Assembly (NCBI GenBank): GCA_017590115.1
Contig: JAGGNK010008670.1
Location: 4,025,677 to 4,089,676 of the forward strand
Direction of reading: 5' to 3'
Length of the DNA: 64,000 bases
From: Montifringilla adamsi
Taxonomy: Eukaryota > Chordata > Aves > Passeriformes > Passeridae
Position numbers and translations under genes: made by a program. Of this stretch, positions 46,521 to 60,600 are shown one piece after another (within the stretch, counting starts at the first letter, position 1; the number at the start of each line of letters is the position of its first letter). A model generated the notes under the pieces. That model saw nothing but the letters and a program-made list of their open reading frames with translations, was not told where the DNA came from and searched no databases.

Positions 46521-49284
46521 TGGTGTGCTTTCCTCTGGGCTCACAGCACCTCCCTGTACAGGAGGTGGGGAGCTCTCACAAATTTAAATATTTTTTTTTT
46601 TTTTGTATTAATATAGAAGCAGAATTTCCTTTGCCTTTATATCGCGTTGGTTGTCAAATGTGCTGTTTGGGAAACAGTTTCAGTTCTGTTGCCTTCCTGA
46701 ACTGAAAAACAGGAGATTCTTACATGAAGGAACTGCAAGAACAGAGTAGAACCATTGAAAAATATCAGTGTGGATACAACAGGCTGCAATAGCTGTGTGA
46801 CCTGGGATTCAAAATAGCTTCATGTATATCTGCTAGTAGTGGTAACGCTTGTCACCTATCTACCCCAAGAACTTTATATAAAAGCTATATTTTTACAGAA
46901 CAGACTACAAAAGGGCACCTCTTTAAACCAAAATAGGTCAATTTGTCATCGTGATAAACACTCCTGCTTGGCTGTGTGGACAATAGATGTGAACCAATCC
47001 AAACTTTTTCATAATAACAATACTAAAGATGGAAAAGAATGTTTTAGAAAAGATTAATTTCAGCTGTCACTCCGGTTTTGATTGAAGAGTTTTGTGGTAG
47101 CCACAGAAGACCCTACAAAAGAATGTTGCAAGCACAACTGCTGGCTTTTTGAGCAAGGACAAAAGTTTAAAATACATGGCAGAGAGTGAATGAAAACAAA
47201 CCAAGAATGGTCCTGCTGTACAGTGTCCATTGCACACCAGAGAGAGACCATGGCAAATGCAGAATTTTGCTGGCAGAATGCTCTTGTTGGGTCTGGAAAT
47301 TCTCATCCAAAGCTCAGAAAAATCAAGCAGCCTCTCTTGAGTTCCTTGACCTTGGGATTAGGCAGGATGTGAAATAAGAGGACGCGGACAGCAGTAACTT
47401 GTTTTGAAAAAGTTATTCAAATTATGTTAAAATACACGATTTAAAATATTAGTTCTGGCAGAGAGATTACTGGAGTTTCGGTCAAGAGGAACAAATATTC
47501 AATAAATTAAAAAGCCAGGAGCTGGCTCTATAACAATTGCTTTGTAAGCAAATGTTGGCTTTTGTGGTTGGTGTGAAATGTGCTGGGGAAGGGATCCAGC
47601 TCGGCGGCGTTCTCGGGGCAGACTTTGCCATCAGCAAACCCATCTGAAGGAATGCTCAAGTTTGCTTTTTTGTCGGCACTCAGGAACCTCACAAAGATTT
47701 ACCAACTCTTTTTATCATTTTCTTTAGAGATGGGGGTTTTCCTATAAGAAAGCTGTGGTTCATTTGTAAATGTAGGAGAAAAACTGAGCAGAGCCCCCTC
47801 CATGCCAGTCCAGCACCATCATGAGCGAGGGTTAACTTGTATTTTAAAATTCAAAGTCATGTCTAGGTCAAAAAGTGCATTTTATCTATTCCACTTTTTT
47901 TTTTAAATGCTGGAAATACACATCTACTTGATGTTTTCAAGGCAAAGTCTAGAGTGTATAGTAATATTTCTTTTATTATTTGTCTGGTAAATCTGCAGTG
48001 CTATTATTCACTATGGCTTTGTCTCCATAGAAAAAAGGAGACTATAGACTACAAGGAGGAGCTGGCAAAGAGAAATCAGTTTTTGGCACTGCAAATAATC
48101 CTTAATAGCAAGGGGAAATTTATAAAATTTAAAAAATAAAAGATGGCTAAGCAGTGGTAATTTCTTCTGTCTGGAAGGGCGGTGTTGTTTTCTCCTCCCA
48201 GCTTCAACAGTTCCAGAATATTGAACAGTTTCTTTTATTTTCTTAAAACTAATGTTATTCCTGGTTTCCCACCTGGGTACCCAGAGGATGAGCTAAAAGG
48301 AAGCTCTAAACCGTGAGGGTGAGGTATATCCTAAAAATGTGCTAAATACGTTTTGGGCATGCAAACTCATGACCTGGATCTGGATGCATGTTTTCCACTG
48401 CCTCATGGGAGGCTGGTCCATGGAAGTCGTGTGACTCAGACGGATTCAACTTCAGCCAAACATTGGGCAGAAAGGAAGGAAAGAGAAACAATAAGTACAG
48501 ATTGGAATGAAAAAAAAAAATAACCTCTAGGTTTGGGTTTGTTTATTTAATTATCACATTGATTGATGACTCTGATAAAGTGGAATTTTGACATCTGTGC
48601 TTGCTTTTTCCCCCAAACTGAACATATCTGTTCCCTGCCTGCAGCTGCCAGGGAGTTCCAGGCCTTTTCCAGTAGCCAAAGAAATCAGAGCTTTCATTCC
48701 ATCGACACGAGCCAGGAACACGTGTTTGGCCAAAACTTTGCCCTGGGGATGGCAGAGCACTTCTGATTTCTGAAGCTGACCCCAGACCTTCAGGTCTGTG
48801 CCACTATCACACAGTGACCCACCTTCATGGTGAACTCTTTATTTAGGGAGATTTGGAGATGGACTCAGGAGTGCTTGTGGAGGGATACTGATGCACTGAG
48901 GTCCTCTGGTCCTTAAAACAGCTACAAGAAAAGCAAAATTAAAGGTTTTACTTCTCTTTTCAAATTATTGTAATGGCATTGGAGTGAGAGGCTTACACTG
49001 CTGAGGAACATTGAATTTGATTAGTCCCCACTCTGCATTTTTTTTTTCTTTACCCAGGAAAGATCTATTTCTCTTGCAGAAACAATGTATTTGCAGTGTG
49101 GAATAGCAGAGCAGTGGGATGTGCTCTGTCCCCATTATCAGATTTTGTATTATGGAGAACAACTTTCTTGGTTTTTCTTGTCTGGTTTTTCTTTTTTCTT
49201 GAACCTTCACCTTCCCCTGTGATTTTTGCCACCTGAATATTTCCCATTTCTGTGTTTTTCAGCTGAACATTTCTCATTTTGCAC

Positions 49285-49440
49285 AGGCTGATAGTGATAG
49301 AACAAGGGGGAATGGTTTTAAACTAAAAGAGGAGAGATTGAGATTAAATGTTAGGAAGAAATTCCTTTTTCAGAGGGGGTGAGGCCCTGGCAGAGGTTGC
49401 TCAGAGAAGCCGTGGAGGGGCTGGGGAGACACTGGCATTT
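49285..49440 (+). mobile_element. CR1 internal/3' fragment
   Basis: TGATAGTGATAGAACAAGGG, GGAATGGTTTTAAACTAAAA, GAGATTAAATGTTAGGAAG, AAATTCCTTTTTCAGAGGG and GGCAGAGGTTGCTCAGAGAA match the sense-strand CR1 3' region. It lacks the terminal ATTCTATGA repeats. Confidence 0.92.
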
Positions 49441-52400
49441 CCCAGTCTGCACAGCCTGCTGTGAATCCCCAGATGGATTTACCCTGTTCCTTCCCAAAAG
49501 GTCAAGGCAAGACAGAGCCAGCTTGGTGAGAGTGTGCTCTGTTTAACTGTGGGAAGATGTGAAGGAGAAGAGCTCGTCCATCACTGCTCTCAAGAGCAAA
49601 ATATAACATACAGAATTTCTTCTGGAGATATTGCTGAGCTGAGAACCCATCACTCACCCACAGTCTCTCCCTGCAGTTATTTTTCTTCTATTGAGTGCAC
49701 ATAAAAAAAGAAGAAAAATTTCTGTCTTTCTTGTCTGATGCAATTGCTTTACTTCCCATCCCTGTTCAGTCCTGTGCTCAAGGAATCCCTCAGGCTGTCA
49801 GGGCTGTGCTCAGAATCCCCTCCTGCAGGTAAAGGAGCCCTGCTGGGTAGCACTGGAGATGAATTCTCATCTATAAGCACAGCTGTGGAACAGGAGGGCT
49901 GGGTGATGCTTTTCCTGGGTGACTTTGAGTAAAATTCTCTGTGCTTCTCACAATCTTCATAGGAGTAACTAAATGCAGAAGGACTGTAGGGCAGTGGAAA
50001 CCAAGAAATGTTTATGGAAGCAAGGTAGGGGGTTTGCAGATGGGAAACTATCAGTGATATCTGAGTGCTGGAAAGCAGCACAGCACTGGCAGATGGCAGA
50101 AGTCATTTTACAAAAGACTTTGCTGTCCTAATCACTCTCTTTGCAGTTTATTGGACTCTGGTCAGAGACACCTTTGGGGCATGGACTTAATATTCTGAAA
50201 TAATAATACAAATTTAGTGATAGTAATAGTGTTGTCAGAAATAGCCAATACTTTATTTTTGAGCTGTTAGGATGGAATATTTGACTGCCTTGCTGTTTTC
50301 TCCTGGAGTTATGGTTTTTTTGTTTTTTGGGTTTTTTTTTCCCTGACAGTGCAGTAATTTACTTTCTTTATTTTTCTTTTCCTCTTTTGCATTGTAAAAG
50401 ACCTGACTGATGTCAATTCAGAATATCCCAGGCCTTGCAAGCTCTGCTGATAGCTGGGATGTTCTGAATTGCCTGCACCAGCCCCTAGCCCACCTGGTGC
50501 ACACACAAAGCTGTTGTTGAGTGCCTGCAACAACACCATGCTGTGTTAGGAGCGTTCTGGAGGTTGGTAAAGTAACTCTGAGATTCTGTGAGAGCAATGA
50601 AGAGCTCTAAAGCACTTAAAATAGGTAAAGGAGGAGAGAATGAACCTTTTCCTCATAACTAACAACCTCAGCACGGGGTCAGGAATTGTTACTCATGGTT
50701 TGCCCAGCCCACTCTTCCATAATGTATTTTTTTTATTATTATTTATTTCCCTTTAAGTTTGAAAAGAGCTGGGTGTAGATGAGATTCTCATTTTTTTGCT
50801 GAAGCTGCAGCACAGGCTGTGTGATCCTGTGGTGGTGTCTGGGGGCGAGGGATTGAACTGCTTCTCTTCGTGCCACGGAGCTGCCTTTGCTGCTGAGAGG
50901 GTGGGGAAGCAGCTTCGGTAAATTGGGGTATTGGGGCCCTCCTTACCCCAGACTACCGTGGATGTTTCCCTGCCTCCATCTTTTGTGCTGCTGGCCTCCT
51001 TTTACCTTTTCCTTTGTCAGCCTGCCCGGTCGCTGTGGGCTGCGCAGCGCAGTGCCACGCTCAGGGCACATCCCACGGGCTGTGTGGGAGGGCAGCGAGC
51101 ACACGTGAAGCCATGGATGAGCATTTAGTGCTTCTGCACACAATTTCCAACTCCTCTGCTCTGGCTGCTGCAGCGTTTCCAGGTTAAATATCTTCAGGAG
51201 CTGGGAAACAGCTCAGTATCCAAGAAAAATCCAATTGACTGTACAATAGCCTGGAAATTGTTCTTTGATCAAGTAGCACTTTCGTATCACCATAAACAGT
51301 GTAGGAACACAAACTAGGTTAGAGGATGGCTTTTTTTTTTTTTTTCCATTGTTCCATTTAATTTGATAGCCTTTCCTTGGGTATGCAAGTGCTTCCTGCC
51401 TCTCTCTCCCTGAATGTGAAACACAGATGGTGCAGTACTGCCTGTATTACACAGACAATAAAAGGTATTTAACTTTTTTTTTTTTAAATGCATTTCAAGC
51501 AATAGAGAAGAACAAACATCCTTAGAGGTTTTGAGACATCCTTTAGCTTAAGGCCTGGCCTGAAGAAGGGAGGGACTGGACAGAGAGGATGAGCACCAGA
51601 GGAATGGTACTAAATGGAGGTTACAGTGCAAAACACAGCTCAGGTTCCGTGTTTAGGGTTTCCCTTGGCTTTGTTCTGAGACCTCTGGAGAAAGCAGACA
51701 CTGGAGCAAGCAGCAAAAATTTGAAATAATGGAAATAATTTACTTAAATGAAGAATGCTCCCTTGAAGAGGACCTTGAGGGAGGGTGACTGCTGAGCCAC
51801 AGCACGAAGCTGGGGGTGAGCCCAAGCGTCCCCCTGACTCTGGCTTTGGCTGTCCTTCCCCTCCCTTCAGAGCAGGTTCTCTCTGTTCAGACTCCAATAA
51901 ATTTCCATTGCAGTATAAGCAATACAAAGCCATATTAAGGAAATTGAGTATGGCATTAGTCATTCCCTAGGCAAGAGCTCTGCCTGAGGAGGAGGAAAAA
52001 GCAGAGTAAGGCATCACACCACGGTTTCTGTGCGGTGCCAAGGCAGCCACAGCCCAGACCTCCCTCACTGCTGCTCAGGGGCAGCAATATGTTCAGTGCT
52101 GAGCATATTTCACAACATTGGTCTGTCAATAGTGTCAATCCATCCTGTTCTCCTGATAATTCCTCTCACTCTTATCCATGAGGGATTAAGTGGAGAAATA
52201 GAGTAGTGCAGTGGATTGTACAAGGATTATCCAGGTTTTCCTATCAACTGTATCAGGAAGGCATTTTAACTGGAAAACTGCAAGTTCAAGCTCCCAGGAT
52301 TAACCCAAAGAGTGTCATGTTTTGCCAGGCTCAGGAGCCTTGGCTCAGTTTTATGCTTGGATTCACTGATAGTTTCTGTGATAGAGGACTGTGCAAACCC

Positions 52401-54139
52401 AGCAACAAGTGCTGACCCAAGCTGGAGTGTGAGGCTGCATTTGTGCTCGTGTTCAAGGACTCTGGGGTCTCATTTCCTGGTGCAGGAGGTCAGTCCTTGA
52501 TACCATCCAGTTTTTAGAGATGTCCATGGCACTCCCCAGGCATGGTGCAGATGGGATGAGATGGGATCATGGTGCATCAGGATGGGTCAATGCTCCCCAC
52601 AGGAAATTTTCACAAAACTTTTTATTCTGCTGATTGGGAGAGTTAAGCATTATGGACACAAATCATCCTGTGCCAGCTGGCCAATATCTGAGAGAATGCT
52701 CCCAAAGCTATTTAATTTATTAGCAGAGAGGTAGCCTGATAGAATTGATGGTTTTATTTCTGGGACTGAAGCTTCTTTCAAGAGTTGGTCATTTGAAGGT
52801 GATGAATCTTTGCCTCAATAAAGGCTTCTGGATTTGACCCAAAGTAAATTAGTTCAGATGAGTCAAAAAGCCAAGCAAAAAAAAACCCTCAGAGGGCCCC
52901 ATACAAACCATAAGTTTTGTATGAAGAGTTATGAAGGCAACTTCTTTATTGTCCTGTTCTTTTGGTGTTCCAGGGAATTCTTTAGGCAAATACCATGGGA
53001 ATAAAGGAAATATTTTTGTCAACAGAGAATCCTCAGATAGTCTTGAAAGGGCAACTCTGCTAATAAGTTTTTGAGGGTCTGTTCTGCCTTGTGCAGAAAT
53101 TGCTGACTGTTATATACAGTGCTTAAACTTGATTACTTCATGTCTTGCAACTCTAATCACCTCTGAGTGTTAACGTATGTGAATTAGGGAAAGGATTAAA
53201 ATTATTCTTGGAAGTAAAATGTGTTCTTTCTGATGAAGCATAAAATTAGTTGTCTCTTGGGGAAGGCCCAGTCGAACTGTTGTTTACAGGGGTTTCTTTC
53301 AGAATTGGGGTATTCATTGCTTCAGTTCAGATTTAATTAAAAAAAAAAAAAAAAGGAAAATATTTGTCATATGTTCAGGACTACAGCGTGGTGTAATGTT
53401 TGTTGTAAGTGATGTTGCTTGCTGAAAGATAACACCATGTTATCCCAGGGTTTCTTTTCCTCTGTTGCTTAACTTATAATGGATGGCTCTTTCCAGGTAG
53501 GGAATTTAGAGAAGATGAGAAACTGTACGATTTGAAAAATTGAATTTAAACAAGACAGTTTGTTGTCCAGGCAGCCTGGAGGAAGGCAGGAACACACACA
53601 AATACCAGTGGCATGAGAAGCAGGATCAGAGGAACAGAGTGGCTGTGCCCAAGGGAAAAACCAAGGCAGAGTAAGAAATCACTGGTTTAACCCCCTGCCT
53701 CAGCTGTGTTTGTGTGGATAAATGAGTCAGGCTTTGGATGGAAGAGATTGTATGCTGTCTGTTTTCTGAAATTAGAAAATCCATAGGGAAGAGTCAAAGC
53801 CAGTAAATGATCCTTAGGAAGAGGCTTGTTTCATTTCATTCCAATGACCTTCACATTAGATTTTAGCAGCTGGGCTATGACCACAACAATCAATTGAAAG
53901 CTGAGTCACAGGTACTTGAATCACTCCATGAGTCATGTCTGATCCAAGATATTTCTGTGAAGATCCCTGGGGTTCCTGAACAGATGTCTGGGGCAGGTGA
54001 GGTACACTGTCCTCATGAAGTGCTTCCATCCCTTGCTGGCTGAGGAGGACCTGGATGAGCCCTCAGAGCAGGCAGGAACCCTCCAGGCAGCCACATCTTG
54101 TCATGTCATGGTGTGAAGCCGCCCTGAAGCTGCTGGAAT

Positions 54140-54205
54140 TGGCAGTGTTGGATTTATGGCTGGACTCTGTGACCCTAGAATTCCAGCCTAGGGGATTCTG
54201 TGGGT
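54140..54205 (+). mobile_element. Possible degraded CR1 3' end
   Basis: GGCTGGACTCTGTGACCC, AATTCCAGCC and GGATTCTGTG loosely follow the CR1 3' end. Short and diverged. Confidence 0.35.
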
Positions 54206-55603
54206 CTACATCACTCTTTGCCCAAGCAGAGATGAATCTGGGGAAGGGCTGGGACCAACCCTTGGGGCAAACTGTACTGAAGTCCAAAGACCACCGAGGC
54301 AGTGGTAAAGCACTGCTGAAGGACCACCAGAGTACAGGCACCTGTCCTTCCAAATTCTCTGACAATGGCACGTTTTACAGCTGCTTTTCTCAGTAAGTTC
54401 CCAGCTGATCACACTTGTGATCTACAACAGCTCTGTTTATTCCTGCTCTTGTATCTGTGCCACGGCTCAGCGGGCAGTGATTAGGTGTAGCCTGGCAAGA
54501 GTGTGTGCCAGCAGCATTAGCTGCTGCTGCTTGGCTACAGCAGGGAATGGAGAGTGCTCACAATGGGGTTTGAAAGTTTATACTGAAATTTAATGTCTAG
54601 AAAATAAGTGGTTTGCAGTTTTAATCCAAATAAGTCCAAGCAGGTAATGTTTGTGCTGTAAAGATTGGTAAGGCTGAACTCTCAGGTAGATGAATGCTTT
54701 AGGGACAGCTAGAAAAGATTCAGAGCTCAGAGGCTGATTAAATTACCATCCAGAGCAGAGACCTTCACTTCTCTGAGTGGGTCTGTGAGCATCCTGCACT
54801 CAGGCTGTAGGAATGTGTCATCTTATCTTTGTGATAACTTCAGGTTGGAGCTCCTGGGCATTTGTGTAACACCGCTGTAAGAGACTGAAAAGTTGTGAGA
54901 GCCTCCTCAAGGATTTATGGATGACCCTCAGGTCTTAGGGCAGTGAGGAACTGAACGTGCTTGGCATCTTCATCATCCTCCAAAAGCAGCATCGTGTCCC
55001 TTTCTGTTCATTTAGAAATCTTCTGTGAGTTCAGGTGGTCATCTGAGCCCGTGCCCTCTGGCCACGTGAGCCATTTGCTTTGGTGCTTGATGTGTTCTGT
55101 ACACTCAGGAACAGGTGATTCACCACAGAGCCCAGTCAGTGCAAACCCACAGCCCTTGCAAGCAGCTGCTGAGCAGCCCACTGGGTTACTCTGCAGTGTT
55201 GGCATCATTAATTCTCCATGGTAGCACCAAAATCTGCCCCAAATAACCCCAAATCAACATTTTTTCCAGAAGAGTGAAGGGTGTTGGCTGGGCTTACAGC
55301 TTTGCTTTGTGGGCACTGTCCTGTCTTCCAGTTCTTTGTGGTTTTTTTAAACAAGAATTAACCAGATTATTCAAAGATGGGAGGAGAATTGCCAGGCATA
55401 ACAGTACTGGTTTAATTTCCTTCTGTGTAATCCCTTCTGTACTCATTTTCCATTAAAAATTATTTCCATTTCATCTTCCTGAAAACAAATATATCTTTTT
55501 GAAGACATGCCAGGACAATTAAAAGAACACTGCAAGGCCACAACCATGTCACATATGGGCTTCATGAGCCATTTGCAATGGAAATACCTGAGACAGCATT
55601 AGA

Positions 55604-55661
55604 TTGGATTTCCAGGGGCTAAACTGGATTTCCAGGGGTTAAACTGCACTTCCAGGGCCTG
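55604..55661. repeat. 20-bp tandem repeat, nearly three units
   Basis: TGGATTTCCAGGGGCTAAAC, a copy with one change, and a partial third unit (TGCACTTCCAGGGCC). Confidence 0.85.
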
Positions 55662-58600
55662 ATGTATTTCCAGCTACAAGTTACTCTCTTCTGCCTGTCA
55701 TCAGAGCAGTCAGGTTTTAATTGCAGTTCTGTGTCACACAAAGCTGGACTTGGTGTGTAGCACCAAATAATGGAACTCAGCTCTTCTTTTGTAACTTAAG
55801 AAAAAAGTTCCTGGTTATAATGTCTGGCAAAGAAGCTTGAAATGTGACTCAGCGTGGTGGGTCTGTGTGGATTGTGGGGACTGCAAATCTCACTTCTGGG
55901 AGGGTGAGCTGCTCTGTTCATCCCCATGAGAAGCTGTTGTGAGACTCAGAGATCAGGATGAGGACACCCTTGTATGCATTTAAATGACTTCTTGTCTTCA
56001 TCCACCTCTGGTCTGTGCAGAGGTGGCTGCTGGGAGGAGTTGAGGCTTGCTAAGGGTTAGAAAGCATGCACTAAATTCCTGCTGAAGCTCTCAAAGTAGG
56101 CATGAAGAAGGCTGGAAGTCTGAACTGTCTCTGCTGTTAAAGTTGAAGTGGCCTCCTACATGGAATGATTTAAGTCCTCACTCCTCCAGACTTCAGCTGT
56201 GGAGTAAATAAGTGGTGTAGTTCAGCACACACTGAAGAACAACATTGAATTTAATACTCCCAATACTTTCAAACAAGAAAACTTTCCACAGCAGTCACTC
56301 ATATTGTACATTAATTAGAAACAAAGATCTTAAAATACACTGATGACAGATTTAATTTGAGAGGGAGTTTCTGCAGTTCAGTTTACTGGAAGCCATGCAA
56401 ATTTGCTGTGCTCTGGGATGTAGTTTCACAGTGAAGCAGTTTGAGATTCAGCTTTCTGGATGACCTGTCTTCACTGTTACTGATGTGCAGGTTCTTCCAG
56501 CCCTCTAAGCAAAGTGTTTTCACTGGCTGGAGTCTCAGTTCCTCAGGACAGGAATAAACACCTGCTTCCAACCTCCCAGTATTTACCTGATGGCCACAAC
56601 ATCAGCAGAAGCAACTCCTCTGTGCAAAATGCCCCTTCATCTCCCAAAGAAAGGATGTTTTTTTCCTGATCTGACTTTCCCTGCTCTTTTCTTTTTGTGC
56701 TCCTACTCTAGTGGTAGAGCTCCCAGAGCTGCTCCAATCCCCATCACCTTTCAGGAGACATTGAACCCTGTCTCTGCCTTCACCTGCTACAGCCTGGGGC
56801 ATCTAGGAGCATCACAGGTGTAAAGATGGGAGAGAGCCTCTGGAAGTGCTAAAAGGTTGCCCTGTTAGCAAAACCCAAAATGCAAACCCTTTTGAGAAAG
56901 ATGGAAATGATTAGATGCATTGGTTTTGATTTTTGAGCTCTTTTATCTGGAACTCAAATGTTGCAGCTGTGGGAAGAATGAGTTTTGCACAGTCTCTAAT
57001 AAACTGGAGGTCTGACACTGTGCAAGGCAGAGGTGGAAAATGCCATCTCCAGCTGAAATCACCTGGGAAAAAGGTGACCACCTTCACATCCACCCCTCAC
57101 CATCATTCAGCCCAGGACTCCAGGGTTAAAGCTCCTACACATCCAAAGCATTATGTCTTCTCTTGAAAACTGACTCCAGAAAATAAACCAGGCCATTCAT
57201 CCCAACCTTCTGGCACTGTCTCCAAATGCAAATACCAGGTTGCACAGCCTGCTCTTCTCGGCATTGCATGCTCCAAACTGGGAGGCTTTTTGTGTGCAAT
57301 GCCTCCTGCAGCTGGCATGGCCCCATTTTGTACTAGACAAACACTGACAGCTTTATTTCTTGTTTGTTCGGTCGCAAAGATCCTCAGCATCCTGGTTTGA
57401 ATTGAGTATTGTGGTTCTTCACTAGCAGAAATGTAAATAACAAAGAAATTTCATGTATTTTAATTACCTGAAGGCGTCTGTTTTAATCTGGAAAATCCTC
57501 TTATGTGATAAAAGTAACGTTGCCATGGCAATCCTATCTAACGGGAAAGGTAGCACCAGTCTGCCTGTAAATAATTAGGAAACTGATGCAGTGAAGTGAT
57601 TTTTCGGTCACTTGGCACAGAACTGTCTTCCCAATGGAAGTTTAGACCTGTGTTTTGGTTTTATATGTATGAGTGAAAGAGGCAGGGGTTCAACTGGGAG
57701 CATCCCCTTCAAGCATCTTGGAAGGGTCAGCAGATGTTTTTTTCTCACATATATTCACCAAAATACAGCCCACCCCCACCAGCATTTGCCTACTGTGACA
57801 CTCTCACCAGGGTTTATTAAGTGTTTTAACTCAGTAATGTGTGAAGTCCTCTCAGGAGTGAGGCACTCCCTGAAACAATCCCTCAAAGGCAAATTCTACC
57901 CAGTCAGTGACTGGTGCCCGAGAGCAGAACCAGCTCTGGGGGTGCCCTCTGTCCCCCCCAGCAGTGCCTGGTGTGGTACCAGCTCCTGGTTTTGGCTGGG
58001 ATGGGCAGGGAAGAGTGCAGGAGATGGGCATGGTCCTGTTCATCTTTAAATCACCAAATCTCTGCTCTGTGCAAAGCCTCTGCCCACAGGGATGAGTGGT
58101 GGGTGCCTAGGGCAGGACAAGAATCCTCTGCTCCATTGTCCCAGCCCAGGGTTACCATTTGTGCCAGAGCTGTGCTGTGAAAGGGTTTATTCATTTACCA
58201 GGAGGATCTGCTGATAAGAGCCCTGTGATAACAGGCAATAAAGAAATAATGGCAATATGGTTCAATATATTAGAAAATTTTTCATGCTATGAATCCTTCT
58301 CTCTTTTCTTAGATTAAAAGGAATTGACTAATAGGGTAATTCTCATTTTACTTTATGTAAGTACATAAAATTCAGTATGTTCTTGTGCCTTGAGGCCACT
58401 ATTGAGAAAGAAGCTCCCATTATAAATTTGGAACAGATATTGAGTTACTCTAAAGTCTGGGATGCAAAGAAAAAGGGGAAAGATTAAATCTACTATTCAT
58501 TAAATATTTCTACATTAATTAAATTAATTACACACCAAAGAGAACTCATCATTTGCCACATAAATGTAGGGTGACCAGTGAAAAACTTGTAGACTTTTTT

Positions 58601-59226
58601 TTCAAAAAATGAAGAATTATACATCAATCTACTCCTCATCCACAGATTATTTTGCATGGGTGGGTGACGTTTGTGTCTCATTGCATATCAGTAGTATGGT
58701 TTCCATGGATAATGCTTCCATGAGAAATTGTAAATTTTTGTCAGGCAAATATTTTTTTTTTTGTCTGCAAAGAAAAACCCTTGTAGAGGCAACCTCAATA
58801 TATCTGCTGCATAAATACACTGTTTTTGCAAGTTATGATTATTTCAGTCAACACTGACAATGTGCTGACATAATTTGAATAGAATGATCTCCTTAAACAC
58901 AAGGAAAAATTTGTTATAGTTGAATAGGAAGACTTGAACATATCCTAAAATCTTGACTTCCAGGAATGTGACATTCAGAGATTTTTTTTGAAGACTTCCT
59001 CACAGGAGCACCACGTAGGCCAGTCTTAGGATGAGGTTTCAGTGATCTCATGGATTTTATCCAGCCTCACCAATTAGAAGATCATTTGGTAATAAATTAA
59101 CTCTCAGAAATCATAATCAGGTTCATGGAAAACAATCCTACCAGCCCAGCCATTTCAGACTGAACCTGCCTCATTGCAAGAATATTAAGGACAATGAGCT
59201 GCTATTTGGGTTATGCAGGTCCCCAA

Positions 59227-60600
59227 TGTCCCCAAATGTCATTGTCTGGGACAGTGATTTGGGGTGGGAGAAGAGAGGCAGCAACACTGGGAGGCTCTGG
59301 GCATAAAAATATTGCAAGCCATGTTTTGTACTGCAGTATTAGGTTAAATTAAAGTCGTGTTCCTGACATAGCTCCTGCCCAGCTAGATATGAATCATTAG
59401 CACAAAACCAATTTCCTAATTATCCTTCCATTGCAGGGTAATGCAATGAGTTTTGTACAGCTGTAATTTTACCCTGGTTTATTTCCACGTCCTCTATTTT
59501 CCCTAGAGACCTGCTCTGCTCTCCTCTGAGGTTATTTCTGACGTGATCTTTGGCAGCAGGAAAGGTGGTGGTGGATGGATTAATTCATCCATTGTCAGCT
59601 GCTTTCCCAGATTCCCAGGGAATTTTAACAAGTATAAACTTGTTAAAGTATAAACTTGTAAAAAATTTAAATTTTAAAGTATAAACTTGTATAAATTTTA
59701 ACAAGTATAAACTTGTACAGGTGTTGGATGGTCTTTCAAATAGTTTGTTTTAATGGTTGAATTCTTCTCATGGCAGATGATGGGAATGTTTTTGTTGCTG
59801 ACCTGCTGTATCATCTATTGGTATTTTTAGGTGGTTTATATAAAACAGATGTAAAAAACACAGCAGGGACCATGCCATGAGGAGGTTCCTGAAAGCCCTC
59901 TGCGTTACCAGACATTTCGTGTCCCCAAATGTCATTGTCATTTTGGGTGGGAGAGGAGAGGCAGCAACACTGGGAGGCTCTGGGCATAAAAATATTGCAA
60001 GCCATGTTTTGTACTGCAGTATTAGGTTAAATTAAAGTCGTGTTCCTGACATAGCTCCTGCCCAGCTAGATATGAATCATTAGCACAAAACCAATTTCCT
60101 AATTATCCTTCCATTGCAGGGTAATGCAATGAGTTTTGTACAGCTGTAATTTTACCCTGGTTTATTTCCACGTCCTCTATTTTCCCTAGAGACCTGCTCT
60201 GCTCTCCTCTGAGGTTATTTCTGACGTGATCTTTGGCAGCAGGAAAGGTGGTGGTGGATGGATTAATTCATCCATTGTCAGCTGCTTTCCCAGATTCCCA
60301 GGGAATTTTAACAAGTATAAACTTGTTAAAGTATAAACTTGTAAAAAATTTAAATTTTAAAGTATAAACTTGTATAAATTTTAACAAGTATAAACTTGTA
60401 CAGGTGTTGGATGGTCTTTCAAATAGTTTGTTTTAATGGTTGAATTCTTCTCATGGCAGATGATGGGAATGTTTTTGTTGCTGACCTGCTGTATCATCTA
60501 TTGGTATTTTTAGGTGGTTTATATAAAACAGGTGTAAAAAACACAGCAGGGACCATGCCATGAGGAGGTTCCTGAAAGCCCTCTGCGTTACCAGACATTT
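59227..60600. repeat. Near-identical tandem duplication, about 0.69-kb unit
   Basis: Copy 1 is 59227-59917 and copy 2 is 59920-60600. They are almost base-for-base the same at a constant offset of 683 over most of the length. Differences are a roughly 10-base indel near the left end (GGGACAGTGATTTG only in copy 1) and scattered substitutions such as AACAGATG against AACAGGTG. Each copy contains four AGTATAAACTTGT words, one in a 10-bp-arm palindrome (59624-59647). Either a recent duplication or an assembly artefact. Confidence 0.96.

Larger units (their letters stand above)
46521..59226. other. Flanking DNA, second part
   Basis: No gene recognised on either strand. It contains one clear CR1 fragment (49285-49440), one doubtful one (54140-54205), a 20-bp tandem repeat (55604-55661), and A or T runs near 51330, 53338 and 48510. 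The rest is unique-looking. Confidence 0.5.
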
